Of a stretch of 64,000 nt of DNA, positions 26,407 through 36,700 are shown in pieces (the stretch's first letter is position 1; every line of letters begins with the position of its first letter). The DNA is from Duncaniella muricolitica (GTDB taxonomy: Bacteria > Bacteroidota > Bacteroidia > Bacteroidales > Muribaculaceae): assembly GCA_025808375.1 (NCBI GenBank), contig CP061009.1, forward strand, positions 2,108,001 through 2,172,000. Direction: 5' to 3'. The position numbers and the translations under genes were made by a program. The notes beneath the pieces were generated by a model. That model saw nothing but the letters and a program-made list of their open reading frames with translations. It ran no database searches and was not told the DNA's origin.

Positions 26407-26957
26407 GAGTCGGATGATTGTCGGGTGTTGAGATCAATAATCCCCGAGGGGAGAGTGGTGTGGAGTGTCCGTGTGTCGGTGTCCACTTCGTCAATATACT
26501 CGTCGGCCACCGGAATATACACCTCCTCGCCATCGGGAGTGGTGACGATGAGCAGCAAGTTGGCCGTGGCATCGTTGTAGTCGGTGATTTCGCCAACAGT
26601 GCCGGCAATGGAGTCGGCGAGTGTAAAGCCGATAAGGTCAGACAGATAAAACCCTCCCTCGCCATCGGCGTCATCGGGCTCCGGGATGTCGCTGTCAAGC
26701 AGGTAGAAGGGACGGCCTGTGAGGGTGCGTGCCTTCTGTTCGGAGTCGATGCCGTCGATGGTGATGAGGACGGTTTCGGATGTCTTTGGTCGCACGGACA
26801 CTATGAAGAAGGGCACGAATATCCCTTCGACATCCAGGACGATACACTTGACATCTGAAAGGTCAATGTCAAAGTCGAGGGTGGCCGAGATTTCACCCTT
26901 TATGCCGTGAGGTTTGTTGAACACTCCGGCTTCGGTAATGTCAGTGCGCAATATCAT
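26403..26957 (-). CDS. rimM: Ribosome maturation factor RimM
   Basis: 184 residues. The N-terminal RimM domain is recognised by AGVFNKPHGIKGEISA and the C-terminal PRC-barrel by LSDLIGFTLADSIAGTVGEITDYNDATANLLLIVTTPDGEEVYIPVADEYIDEVD. RimM binds protein S19 and helps process the 30S head. The gene overlaps DUF4290 upstream by one base and the acidic protein downstream by four. rpsP and trmD, its partners in many bacteria, are not here. Confidence 0.9.
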   Translation of the reverse strand: MILRTDITEAGVFNKPHGIKGEISATLDFDIDLSDVKCIVLDVEGIFVPFFIVSVRPKTSETVLITIDGIDSEQKARTLTGRPFYLLDSDIPEPDDADGEGGFYLSDLIGFTLADSIAGTVGEITDYNDATANLLLIVTTPDGEEVYIPVADEYIDEVDTDTRTLHTTLPSGIIDLNTRQSSDS

Positions 26958-27547
26958 CAGCGTTTCTTCTTTTTCTTGCCTGTAGGGGGCGGTGCGATTA
27001 TCTTGAACTCGTGGAGACGGGTGGTCTCGGGATCGATGCGGAGCATTCCGTGGGAATATTCGGCCAGATCCTTGAAGATTTTCGCATCGTCCACACTGTC
27101 CTTGTTTACTGCGAGAAGCAGCTTCTTCATGTGGTTGGCTACAAGATTGACCAACTCGTCACGTTCGGGGCCTTCGGGCATCTCTATAGCTTTGGCTATT
27201 ATGAGCTCCACATCCTTGCCATAGTGGCGGTAGCGGATGTGGCGGCGCGGGTAGGGCACCTTCTCGGGTCGGGAGGAATACTTGTCGGGTGCGGACACCT
27301 CGACGGGATAGTCGATGTCAAGTTTGAAGCCGCTCATGTAGGCCAGGTGGTCCCAGAGTATCTGTTTCCAGTCCTCCTGTTCTTTCACCTTGGGCTGTAT
27401 GCGTGCCATCGCGCTGATGATTGAGTAGGCGCAACGGGTGCGCTCCTCTCTGTCGGGGATGGTGATACAGTGGTCTACCATACGCTGTATGGCTCTGCCG
27501 TATTCAGGCAGGATGAGACGCGGACGATGTGTGTTGTAAGTTAACAT
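26957..27547 (-). CDS. DUF4290 protein
   Basis: 196 residues. The family start LTYNTHRPRLILPEYGRAIQRMVDHCITIPDREERTRCAYSII is distinctive for DUF4290, which is restricted to Bacteroidetes and has no known function. The protein ends in a basic tail (PTGKKKKKR). No signal peptide. It is coupled to rimM by a one-base overlap, as in related genomes, so a link to ribosome or RNA biology is plausible but inferred. Confidence 0.85.
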   Translation of the reverse strand: MLTYNTHRPRLILPEYGRAIQRMVDHCITIPDREERTRCAYSIISAMARIQPKVKEQEDWKQILWDHLAYMSGFKLDIDYPVEVSAPDKYSSRPEKVPYPRRHIRYRHYGKDVELIIAKAIEMPEGPERDELVNLVANHMKKLLLAVNKDSVDDAKIFKDLAEYSHGMLRIDPETTRLHEFKIIAPPPTGKKKKKR

Positions 27548-27571
27548 TCAGTGGGGTTGGAGGGGGAATGA

Positions 27572-28318
27572 TTACATGTTCATGCCACCGTCGACCTCGA
27601 TTACCTGGCCCGACACATAGCTTGACATGTCGGAGGCAAGGAATGTGGCGACATTGGCGATGTCCTCGACCTGACCGGCACGACGGAGGGGAATTTTCTG
27701 AGCCCACTCCTTGCGCACCTCGTCGGAGAGGGCTGCGGTCATGGCTGTCTCTATAAAGCCGGGGGCGATGGCGTTGGCGCGGATGCCGCGTGAGCCTACC
27801 TCCTGTGCGATGCTCTTGGCAAGAGCGATGAGGCCTGCCTTGGACGCTGCGTAGTTGGCCTGGCCGGCATTGCCGTGTACGCCTACTACCGATGCCATGT
27901 TGATGATGGAGCCGCTGCGCTGACGCATCATTACGGGGATGATGGCGTGGATGAAGTTGAACGCGCTCTTAAGGTTGACGGCGATCACAGCATCCCACTG
28001 GGCCTCGCTCATCTTGAGCATGAGACCGTCCTTGGTTATGCCGGCGTTGTTGACGAGCACGTCGATGTGGCCGAAGTCTTCCTTAACCTTGGCTACAACT
28101 TCTTCGGTTTGGGCAAAGTCGGCAGCGTTGGATGCATATCCTTTGGCTTTCACTCCGAGGGCTTCGATTTCCTTGACAGTGGCGGCCATGTTTTCGTCAT
28201 CAAACAGGTCGGTGAAAGCTATATCTGCGCCTTCAGAGGCGAATTTGAGGGCAATACCTTTGCCGATGCCGCGTGAGGCACCGGTGATGAGAGCAACTTT
28301 TCCTTCAAGTAGTTTCAT
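27572..28318 (-). CDS. fabG: 3-oxoacyl-[acyl-carrier-protein] reductase
   Basis: 248 residues, a short-chain dehydrogenase of the FabG type. TGASRGIGKGIA (NADPH binding) is at about residues 13-24, NNAGIT near 90, the catalytic Ser in MASVVG, and YAASKAG at about 155-161 with Tyr and Lys. It reduces 3-oxoacyl-ACP in fatty acid elongation. The TetR regulator gene lies immediately upstream, 42 bases away on the same strand. Confidence 0.92.
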   Translation of the reverse strand: MKLLEGKVALITGASRGIGKGIALKFASEGADIAFTDLFDDENMAATVKEIEALGVKAKGYASNAADFAQTEEVVAKVKEDFGHIDVLVNNAGITKDGLMLKMSEAQWDAVIAVNLKSAFNFIHAIIPVMMRQRSGSIINMASVVGVHGNAGQANYAASKAGLIALAKSIAQEVGSRGIRANAIAPGFIETAMTAALSDEVRKEWAQKIPLRRAGQVEDIANVATFLASDMSSYVSGQVIEVDGGMNM

Positions 28319-28360
28319 TTCAAGAATAGTTTTTTTAATATGGTTATTTTAGAATTGATT

Positions 28361-28978
28361 TTATGGCTGTTTTTCGGTGTGTTTCAACACGATGGTATTG
28401 GTGAGAAATCTTACAGTCTCCTCGCGCAGTGTCGATGGGTCGACGCCAAGGCCGTCATAGTTGTCACACAGGTGGCAGTAGTCCACTCCCTGAAAAAACA
28501 TCTGGTGGATGGCCGGGATGAGTGCACCCTGCTCGGGGTCAAACACGCCACGAGCTATGCCGTTTTCAATCATGGAGTGAAAAAGTCCGCGTTCCTTCTC
28601 CACGGCCAGCAGGCGTATCCTCTCGAGTCGCTTGTGGTCGAGGGTTATGTAGGATATAAGCTGGCTTGTGGTCGAGGCTTTGATGGTCTCGTCGACCACG
28701 TCGAAGCGTGCGCGGATGTAGGCCTGAAGCATTTCGACCGGTTCGAGATCGGAGCATACGATGTCGCGAAACCGTTTGACTATCGCGTCGGCCTCACGTT
28801 CGATAACGGCGTCATATATCTCCTTTTTATTTTTAAAATAGGTATATATAGTGCGCCGCCCTTTGTCGGAGGCCGTGGCTATATCATTCATGGTGGTACG
28901 CTCCACGCCGTTTGAGGCGAAGAGCTGACGGGCCACATCAAGAAGCCGTTCGCGGGTTTTAGAGGCAATCGCAGTCAT
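28361..28978 (-). CDS. TetR/AcrR family regulator
   Basis: 205 residues from ATG 28978. The N-terminal HTH covers about residues 7-55 (TRERLLDVARQLFASNGVERTTMNDIATASDKGRRTIYTYFKNKKEIYDAVI). The rest is a helical ligand-binding domain. It is encoded directly upstream of fabG on the same strand, so it may be co-transcribed with it and respond to acyl compounds; this is inference. A -7 box lies at 29001-29008. Confidence 0.87.
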   Translation of the reverse strand: MTAIASKTRERLLDVARQLFASNGVERTTMNDIATASDKGRRTIYTYFKNKKEIYDAVIEREADAIVKRFRDIVCSDLEPVEMLQAYIRARFDVVDETIKASTTSQLISYITLDHKRLERIRLLAVEKERGLFHSMIENGIARGVFDPEQGALIPAIHQMFFQGVDYCHLCDNYDGLGVDPSTLREETVRFLTNTIVLKHTEKQP

Positions 28979-29000
28979 CTGAGACGGGTATTTCAAGGTG

Positions 29001-29008
29001 CAAAGGTA
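29001..29008 (-). promoter_or_regulatory. Probable -7 box of the TetR gene
   Basis: Minus-strand TACCTTTG followed by CA, the usual form of the box, 22 bases before the ATG at 28978. No clear -33 TTG at the expected spacing. Confidence 0.4.
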
Positions 29009-29026
29009 GTAAAAAATCCCGTGCCG

Positions 29027-29788
29027 TTATATGCCTATGCCCTGATTTTTGAGAAATTCCTTCAATACGGCCGAGAATTGCTCGTTGGCCGTGCGCGGAT
29101 AGCGGATGTCGGCATAGACTTGTGCGAGATTGTCTTTGTTGTTGTCAATGACAAACTTACGATATGATTCCATGCTCTCTTTTTCGGCATACATGGCGTG
29201 TATTTCATCGGCCGAGGGGTCGTGGTATGTGCCTGTGTGGAGAATGGCGTCGACATCGAGGCGTTCGGGAAGTTCGGGCTGTTCGGCCGGATAGCCGAGG
29301 GTAACGGTGAGCAATGGCACTACACCTTGCGGGAGCCGGAGCAGGTCGGCAATCATGGGTGCGTTATAGGTGGTGGTGCCGAGATAGCAAGTCCCGAGTC
29401 CGGCCAACTCAGCGAGAGTGACAAACTGCTGGGCAAATATGGCTGTGTCCATTACGGCCCAGGTATAGCCCTGGAGGTTGTTGAGGCCCGGCTGTGCTCC
29501 CGACAGTTCACACCATGTGTGGTATCTTCTGAGGTCGAGGCAAAAAGTCAGCACTGCCTTGGCTCCCGTGATTGCAGGCTGGGAGAAATGGGCGGGAGCC
29601 AGCGCGCTAATTTCGTCGGGGACAGTGGTGAGTATCGCGCTGTAAAGCTGCATGTTGCCGGTGTTGGGGGCGTGGGCGGCCTTGGCGATGAGCGAGCGGA
29701 TGAGTGACGGGTCAATCTCACGGGTGGGGTCATAGGCCCTGACCGTGCGCCGTGTGGCGAAATAGGTGTCGATGTCGTGTGTGGTCAT
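29027..29788 (-). CDS. Nitroreductase family NADPH-dependent flavin oxidoreductase
   Basis: 253 residues from ATG 29788 (MTTHDIDTYFATRRTVRAYDP). The FMN-binding RR-x-VRAYD start, AAHAPNTGNMQLYSAI, and LAGLGTCYLGTTTYNAPMIADLLRLPQGVVPLLTVTLGYPAEQPELPERL all fit the NfrA/NfsA-type group with a C-terminal extension. It uses FMN to reduce nitro compounds, quinones or flavins; the physiological substrate is unknown. Monocistronic and divergent from the ribonucleotide reductase gene. Confidence 0.87.
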   Translation of the reverse strand: MTTHDIDTYFATRRTVRAYDPTREIDPSLIRSLIAKAAHAPNTGNMQLYSAILTTVPDEISALAPAHFSQPAITGAKAVLTFCLDLRRYHTWCELSGAQPGLNNLQGYTWAVMDTAIFAQQFVTLAELAGLGTCYLGTTTYNAPMIADLLRLPQGVVPLLTVTLGYPAEQPELPERLDVDAILHTGTYHDPSADEIHAMYAEKESMESYRKFVIDNNKDNLAQVYADIRYPRTANEQFSAVLKEFLKNQGIGI

Positions 29789-29891
29789 AATCTGATGATA
29801 TGTATTTTGTGTGCGGCCCGGCATGAGGCCGCGCAATTACTCTGCAAGTTACGACAAAATATTCAAATGTTAATAAATTGAGCGCGGAATT

Positions 29892-29923
29892 TTTGGTACA
29901 TCACGGAAATTTCGTCATCTTTG
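29892..29923 (+). promoter_or_regulatory. Promoter of the class II ribonucleotide reductase
   Basis: TTTG at 29892-29895, 20 bases, then CATCTTTG at 29916-29923 (one mismatch to TAnnTTTG). It would give a leader of about 45 bases. No cobalamin riboswitch or NrdR-box pair is seen in this region. Confidence 0.5.
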
Positions 29924-29971
29924 CACTCGCCAAATTTTGACTCTGCGAGTTTCTGATCACTATTGCATATT

Positions 29972-32545
29972 ATGGAACACAAGACATATACTTACGATGA
30001 GGCATATGAGGCCTCGGTGAAATATTTTGACGGCGACGAGCTTGCTGCTCGCGTATGGGTGAGCAAGTATGCCCTTAAGGATTCGGCCGGCAATATCTAT
30101 GAACTGACTCCCGAACATATGCACCGCCGCATAGCCTCGGAGATAGTGCGTATCGAGAATAAATATCCCAATCCCATGTCGGAGGCCGAGGTTATGGAGC
30201 TGCTCGACCACTTCCGCTACGTGGTGCCTCAGGGTAGCCCCATGGCAGGTATAGGCAATGATTACCAGGTAGGCTCGCTGAGCAACTGCTTTGTGATAGG
30301 TCTTGACGGTCATCCCGACTCCTATGGCGGCATAGCCAAGATAGACGAGGAGCAGGTGCAGCTCATGAAGCGTCGCGGAGGCGTGGGACACGACCTTAGT
30401 GACCTGCGTCCCAAAGGTACACCGGTAAAAAATTCGGCTCTTACCTCGACAGGTCTTGTCCCCTTTATGGAGCGATATTCCAATTCCACACGTGAGGTGG
30501 CGCAGGATGGCCGCCGTGGCGCACTGATGCTCACGGTGTCAATCAAGCATCCCGACTCGGAGCGTTTTATTGATGCAAAACTCGAACAAGGCAAGATTAC
30601 AGGCGCGAATGTCTCTGTCAAGATTGACGATGAGTTCATGCGCTGTGTAGAGAGTGGTGAGGTGTATCGCCGCCAGTTTCCTGTGTGGAGTGACAAGCCC
30701 GAGGTGAGCATTGACACCGATGCCCGTGCACTTTGGGGCAAGATTGTGTATAATGCATGGAAATCGGCCGAGCCGGGCGTGCTGTTCTGGGACACAATCA
30801 CTCGTGAATCGGTGCCCGACTGCTATGCCGACCTCGGTTTTCAGACCGTTTCTACCAATCCTTGTGGCGAGATACCCCTCTGTCCATATGATAGCTGCCG
30901 CCTTGTGGCTATCAATCTCTATGCTTATGTAAAAAATCCGTTCACACCCGAGGCCGAGTTTGACTATGAACTGTTTGCCTCGCATGTGGGCAAGGCCCAG
31001 CGTATGATGGACGACATCATTGATCTGGAGATGGAGAAGATTGATACCATCATCGCCAAGATAGAGAATGACCCTGAGACTTCAGAAGTAAAGGAGACCG
31101 AACTGAATCTCTGGAAAAAGATAAAGGCCAAGACTCTCAAAGGCCGCCGCACCGGACTCGGCACTACCGCCGAGGGAGATATGATAGCAGCCCTCGGTCT
31201 GCGTTACGGAACAGCCGAGGCTACTGAAATGTCGGTCGACGTGCATCGCGCGCTTGCCGTAGCTGCCTTCACCTCATCGGTGCAGATGGCCAAGGAACGC
31301 GGAGCGTTTGAGGTGTATGATCCCGAGCGAGAGCGCAACAATCCTTACATCTCACGTCTGCGTGAAGCCGCTCCGTCTCTGATAGAGGATATGGAGAAGC
31401 ACGGTCGCCGCAACATCGCGTGTCTGACCATAGCCCCGACAGGCACCACTTCGCTCATGACCCGCACCTCGTCGGGTATAGAGCCTGTGTTTATGCCGGT
31501 ATACAAACGTCGCCGCAAAATCAATGCCAACGACGTGGAGGCCCGCGTGGATTATGTCGACGAGTCAGGTGATAAGTTTGAGGAGTATGTCGTGTATCAT
31601 CCCAAGTTTGTCGACTGGATGAAAGTCAACGGCATAGAGGTCCGCGATGATTATTCTCAAGCCGAAATAGAAGCACTTGTGGCACGCTCGCCTTATTATA
31701 AAGCTACGGCCAACGATATCGACTGGCTTGAGAAGGTGAGAATGCAGGGAGCGGTGCAGAAGTGGGTCGACCATTCAATCTCAGTGACCATCAATCTCCC
31801 GGCAGATGTGGATGTCGAACTTGTAAACCGGCTCTATCTCGAAGCTTGGAAAGTAGGGTGCAAAGGCTGTACGATCTATCGCGACGGATGCCGCTCAGGC
31901 GTGCTCATAGCAGCCGAGAACGACAAAAAGAAAAAAGACGCCCGTAAAGCCGAGGCCGACGGCATGGAGCCGAAGTGTCATGATGCCGGACATCCGCTCA
32001 TGCTCAAGCGTCCTGTCGAACTTGAAGCCGATGTGGTGAGATTTCAGAACAATAAGGAAAAATGGATTGCTTTTGTCGGACTCGTCGACGGACATCCCTA
32101 TGAGATATTTACCGGTCTGGCTGATGACGAGGATGGAATTTTCTGTCCTAAATCGGTCAACAAAGGTAAGATTATTAAGGCTATAGATGAAAATGGGGCG
32201 AAGCGTTACGACTTCCAGTTTATCAATAAGCGTGGCCTCAAGACCACTATCGAGGGATTGTCGGATAAATTCAATCCCGAATATTGGAACTATGCCAAAC
32301 TCATATCCGGAGTATTGCGTTACGGCATGCCTATCGATCAGGTGCTCAAGCTCGTCAACGGTCTTGAACTCGACTCACAGAGCATCAACACCTGGAAGAT
32401 GGGAGTGGAGCGCGCACTGAAACGCTACCTCCCCTCCGGCACACCGGCAAACGGACAGAAGTGTCCCCATTGTGGACAGGAGACTCTTGTATATCAGGAA
32501 GGATGCCTGATATGCACCTCTTGCGGCAATTCGCGCTGCGGATAA
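29972..32545 (+). CDS. nrdJ: Adenosylcobalamin-dependent (class II) ribonucleotide reductase
   Basis: 857 residues from ATG 29972. It reduces ribonucleotides with a radical made from vitamin B12, with or without oxygen. The active-site cysteine of the reducing pair is in GSLSNCF (Cys 106). The thiyl-radical Cys is in NPCGEIPLCP (about 298), with CRLVAINL after it. APTGTTSLMTRTSSGIEPVF (about 485-505) is the phosphate-binding region. VGCKGCTIYRDGCRSGVL ends the catalytic domain. The C-terminal tail has CPHCGQETL and CLICTSCGNSRCG, a zinc-ribbon-like end probably used for re-reduction. It stands alone. Confidence 0.93.
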   Translation: MEHKTYTYDEAYEASVKYFDGDELAARVWVSKYALKDSAGNIYELTPEHMHRRIASEIVRIENKYPNPMSEAEVMELLDHFRYVVPQGSPMAGIGNDYQVGSLSNCFVIGLDGHPDSYGGIAKIDEEQVQLMKRRGGVGHDLSDLRPKGTPVKNSALTSTGLVPFMERYSNSTREVAQDGRRGALMLTVSIKHPDSERFIDAKLEQGKITGANVSVKIDDEFMRCVESGEVYRRQFPVWSDKPEVSIDTDARALWGKIVYNAWKSAEPGVLFWDTITRESVPDCYADLGFQTVSTNPCGEIPLCPYDSCRLVAINLYAYVKNPFTPEAEFDYELFASHVGKAQRMMDDIIDLEMEKIDTIIAKIENDPETSEVKETELNLWKKIKAKTLKGRRTGLGTTAEGDMIAALGLRYGTAEATEMSVDVHRALAVAAFTSSVQMAKERGAFEVYDPERERNNPYISRLREAAPSLIEDMEKHGRRNIACLTIAPTGTTSLMTRTSSGIEPVFMPVYKRRRKINANDVEARVDYVDESGDKFEEYVVYHPKFVDWMKVNGIEVRDDYSQAEIEALVARSPYYKATANDIDWLEKVRMQGAVQKWVDHSISVTINLPADVDVELVNRLYLEAWKVGCKGCTIYRDGCRSGVLIAAENDKKKKDARKAEADGMEPKCHDAGHPLMLKRPVELEADVVRFQNNKEKWIAFVGLVDGHPYEIFTGLADDEDGIFCPKSVNKGKIIKAIDENGAKRYDFQFINKRGLKTTIEGLSDKFNPEYWNYAKLISGVLRYGMPIDQVLKLVNGLELDSQSINTWKMGVERALKRYLPSGTPANGQKCPHCGQETLVYQEGCLICTSCGNSRCG

Positions 32546-32608
32546 TAAGCCATCCCGTGTATGGATATTCTTGAGGTCGTATGTAACCTAATTTTAAACG
32601 ATATAATA

Positions 32609-33007
32609 ATGAAAATCAAGCTGATGTTTCCCGCTCTGCTTTTGGCGTTATTTGCGCAGTCGTGCAGCGGGCTTAGCAGCGAGGCCAAGAAGATTGCCGG
32701 CTGCTATGTGATACCCGAAGTGTCGCAGCAACAGCCCGTCATGGAGCTTAACAGTGATGCGACATGCGTCATCAGAGCCATCAAACCGGGAGTACTCACC
32801 TATGCGGTGGAAGGCTCATGGAATGTCGAGAACGACTCTCTTGTGATGGTGCTCGACCCCTCGACGCTTAAAGTGGAGGAAGGGGATGCATCGCTTGTCG
32901 GGAATATTCCCGTGCGTACCGCGCGCAAGGTGGCCGGATATACCGATCTGAGCCTTGAACTTAAAAACGGTGACGTGATTTATTATTATAAAAAGGTACA
33001 GTTATGA
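32609..33007 (+). CDS. Small lipoprotein, lipocalin-like
   Basis: 132 residues from ATG 32609. The signal peptide ends in LFAQSC (Cys about residue 18). The remainder is beta-rich: a glycine-x-tyrosine start (KIAGCYVIPE), repeated strands with MELNSDATCVI and LTYAVEGSWNVENDSLVMVLD, ending DVIYYYKKVQL. This is the pattern of small Bacteroidetes lipocalin-like proteins. The function is unknown. The stop overlaps the next ATG (ATGA). Confidence 0.7.
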   Translation: MKIKLMFPALLLALFAQSCSGLSSEAKKIAGCYVIPEVSQQQPVMELNSDATCVIRAIKPGVLTYAVEGSWNVENDSLVMVLDPSTLKVEEGDASLVGNIPVRTARKVAGYTDLSLELKNGDVIYYYKKVQL

Positions 33008-33465
33008 AAGGAATGTGGTGTGTATGTGCGGCAATGACTGCTTTGGCTCTGACATCATGCGGCGGTTCGGATGTGAGCGAACGCATATCGTCGGCCGAGA
33101 TGGCTTATGCCATTGAGGACGCTGATGTCTCACGGCGCATATGCGACGAGATAATGGACGACAACGGCCGTGACAATAGCCTCACCGCTATGCAGTTGGG
33201 ACGTATGTCGATACTCTACATGCAGCTTTATGACCGCACTGACGATGCCGATGCTCTCGATATGGCCACACAATGTTATCGCTCGGCCTTTGAGACCGAT
33301 GCCGACTCGGCCACATATTTTTACACCCATCTGCCTGTCGAGCAAGACAAGTATGGCATGTCGCTGACCACACTCGTCCAGTCGATTGATAATCCGGCCG
33401 ATGTGTCCGATACTCATGACTCTCATGCGTCCGATGAGGCATATAGCATTGACTCAATTTTGTAA
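33004..33465 (+). CDS. Lipoprotein of unknown function
   Basis: 153 residues. A lipobox (LTSC, Cys about residue 19) follows a short signal. The body appears all-helical with TPR-like spacing (DNSLTAMQLGRMSILYMQLYDRTDDADALDMATQCYRSAFETD), then an acidic, His/Ser-rich tail. It is coupled to the lipocalin-like gene before it by a 4-base overlap and lies 2 bases before SUI1. Confidence 0.68.
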   Translation: MKGMWCVCAAMTALALTSCGGSDVSERISSAEMAYAIEDADVSRRICDEIMDDNGRDNSLTAMQLGRMSILYMQLYDRTDDADALDMATQCYRSAFETDADSATYFYTHLPVEQDKYGMSLTTLVQSIDNPADVSDTHDSHASDEAYSIDSIL

Positions 33466-33467
33466 CT

Positions 33468-33788
33468 ATGGATTGGAAAGACCTTCTGGCAAGCAAAGTC
33501 AACGACGGCACACTCAGTCGAGAGGAATATGTGCCCGAGGATAACACTCCTGCACGCACACCCGATACTCTGCGTGTGACTATCGACCGTAAAGGTCGCA
33601 AAGGTAAGACCGCGACTATCGTCGAGGGCTTCACATGTTCTGAGGATGAACTGCTTGAAGTGGCCGCGCGACTCAAAACCAGGCTCGGCACAGGTGGTTC
33701 TGCCCGCGGGGATGAGATATTGATTCAGGGCGATGTGGCCGCCAAGGTCAAGGCTCTGCTCACCGAAATGGGCTACAAGGTGAAATGA
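33468..33788 (+). CDS. SUI1/YciH family translation factor
   Basis: 106 residues. The C-terminal two thirds form the SUI1 fold (TPDTLRVTIDRKGRKGKTATIVEGFTCSEDELLEVAARLKTRLGTGGSARGDEILIQGDVAAKVKALLTEMGY), with the basic loop KGRKGK and the GTGGS motif shared with eIF1. Bacterial YciH can influence start-codon selection; its normal role is unsettled. Its stop overlaps the start of the AddA-like gene by 4 bases. Confidence 0.9.
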   Translation: MDWKDLLASKVNDGTLSREEYVPEDNTPARTPDTLRVTIDRKGRKGKTATIVEGFTCSEDELLEVAARLKTRLGTGGSARGDEILIQGDVAAKVKALLTEMGYKVK

Positions 33789-36700
33789 TAAACATCTACA
33801 AGGCATCGGCCGGCTCGGGCAAGACCTTTACGCTGGCACGTGAATATATCAAACTGATACTCGGTCACAAGGACGAGGAAGGTCGCTATGTGCTCAATCG
33901 TCCCGGCTCGCGCTCGGGGCATAAGGCTGTGTTGGCCATGACGTTTACCAACAAAGCCACCGAGGAGATGAAGTCGCGTATCATTCATGAGCTTGCTGTG
34001 CTTGCCGGATGTGAGAAGGACTGGGATGAGCCGAGTCCGTATGAAAAAGACCTGTGTGCCACCTTTGGCTGCGACGCTGCGCGGCTCGCTGTCGCGGCCA
34101 AAGATGCGTTGCTCGGACTGTTGTACGACTTCAGCCGTTTCAGCATCTCGACTATCGACTCGTTTTTCCAGACGGTGCTCCGCTCGTTTGCCCATGAGGC
34201 GGAGGTGTCGAGCAACTATGCCCTCGAACTTGATGACGAGGAGGTGATAACCATGAGTGTCGACCGTCTGCTGCAGTCGCTCAATCATGGACGCCCTACA
34301 AAGCAGTCTCACGAAATAGAGACGTGGATCACAGGCTACATGAAAAGTCTTATTGAAGACGGTAGCCAGTTTACGCTATTTAACCGTAACGGTAACGTTC
34401 AGTCAGATCTCATAAAGTTTATTGCCAAGATACATAACGACACCTTTAAGGACAACGAAAAGCGTGTCATGGACTATCTTAACGACGACTCTAAATTTCA
34501 CAGTTTTTGTGACACTGTGTTTACCCGGATGCGTCGGATCAAGGCCGAGACAGCGGCCATATGCGCAAGGAGTAAGGAAACTATCGAAGCGTCTAAAAAA
34601 ACCAAACTGTTCAACAAGAACGTCATCAATATACTCGAAGACTGGAGCAATAAAGGATGGAAAAAATATACCAACTCCGTTTTGCCCAAAACCATTAGCA
34701 ATGTGCTTGATGACCCGCAGCAGATGTGGACGGCTGATACCCGTAAAAAGGGACTGACCGACTCTGTGGTCGAGGCTACGGTGTCAGAAGCCATGAGAAG
34801 CATCGTCAATTGTCACAACTCAGTGACAATTCTCAATGTCATAAAAGAAAACCTCTACCAACTGGGGCTGCTGAGTTCGATTATGGAACTTGTCGACCAT
34901 TTCAGACGTGAGAATGTCACACTATTGTTGAGCGATACCAATTCGCTGCTCGCCAAGATTATCGGTGATGAGGATTCTCCGTTTCTATATGAAAAACTTG
35001 GTGTGAGATTTCAACATTATCTCATAGATGAGTTTCAGGATACGTCTTTGAGCCAGTGGGCCAATATGCGTCCGCTCCTGCGCGAAAGTCTTGCCTATGA
35101 TTATGACAATCTCGTCATCGGTGATGAGAAGCAGTGTATCTACCGTTTCAGAAACAGCGACCCGTCGCTGCTTCATAATCTGCATGCCGAGCCGTGGGCC
35201 GAAGGGCGCACAATCGTGAGAGGCGATAGTGTGAGCGAGAATACTAACTGGCGGTCATCGGCCGACGTGGTGCGTTTCAACAATTCGCTTTTTACCTCAA
35301 TTGCCCGCCAGTGGGGATTTGAAGATGTCTACTCCAATGTAGAGCAACAGGTGTCGTCAAAGCACGTCGACCATCGCGGATACGTGTTGCTATCTTGTTT
35401 CGATGCTTCGAAAGAGCCGGAAGAGGAGGCTTTGTGGCAGATGGCGCGCGAGATGCGTCGTCAGCTCGAATCGGGCTATGCCCCCGGCGACATAGCCATA
35501 CTCGTGCGTCAGGTCCGTGACGGAGAAAAGGTGATACGCTATCTTGAAGAATTGAGAAGGGCCGACCCTACTTATCCGAAGTTTGACATTATATCCGACA
35601 AATCGCTTCTCATATCACACTCCGATGCCGTAGCCAATGTGATAAGCCGTCTGCGCATGCTCTCGAGCGTGGATGTCACCACCGACCCGCGTCGCAAAAG
35701 CACACGTGAGGTGGCAAGGATAATCAATGATTATGAGACGGCATTTACTTCAGGAATGTCGCCCGACAAAGCTCTGCAACAGGCCATTGACATGATGAGC
35801 AAGCGGGCTGCGGAGGAAGACGGGCAAAACACCATGCTTGAGGATGCATCGCTCCATGGCGTAGACCTCATATCGCTTGTTGAATCAGTAATAAATACCC
35901 ATGTTGATCAGCGTCTGCGAGAGAGTGACAGCGTGTATATCGCCGCGTTCATGGATCTTCTTACCAAATTTGTATCGCAGGGCAAAGCAGACATCCGATC
36001 GTTTCTGCAATGGTGGGATGATACCGGCAGCAATATGTCGATAGCAGGCGGATCTGACTCACGCGCACTCAATATTCTTACGGTACACAAGTCAAAGGGC
36101 CTGGAATTTCATTGTGTCCACATACCGTTTGGCGAGTTTACCACCTCCGGACGAGGCGATACGGCATGGTTTGAGTTGCCGGCCATCGAAGGCATCCCCG
36201 AAGATATAATACCTCCGATGATGCCGCTCACAATAAGCAAGGCACTGTCGTCGACTCCGCTTGCCGAGCAATATGAGGAGATAAAACGTGAACGGATGCT
36301 TGATCAGACCAATCTGCTCTATGTGGCCTTTACGCGTGCGGTCGACGAGTTGATAGTAGGTGTAAAGCTCTCCAAGTCGGTACGAACCGAGGCACTTGCC
36401 CCCGGAGAGATACCCTCTGTGGCCCGTACCATATATGAAGGAGTCAAAGGAGCCGGAGCTTCCCCGCAAATGCCTCTCGCCTTTGATGCCGACTTGCGTC
36501 TGACCGTCGGGGAGCCAACCGTAAAAAAGGCTGAAAAGAAGGCCAAGGGCACGGCAATGCGACCGTCTACTTCGGTAAGGATGCCGGCCTATGAGGCAAC
36601 ATCGACAGATTCGGTTTGGGAGAATACCAATGTGGATACCGATCGGCTCAACCGCATACAGGTGGCTCGTGAACGAGGTCTTATACTGCATGCGCTGATG

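Noticed and set aside
29837..29971. Cobalamin riboswitch before the B12-dependent ribonucleotide reductase
   Set aside because: The 135 bases lack the B12-box and enough length for the fold; a normal promoter with a short leader fits.
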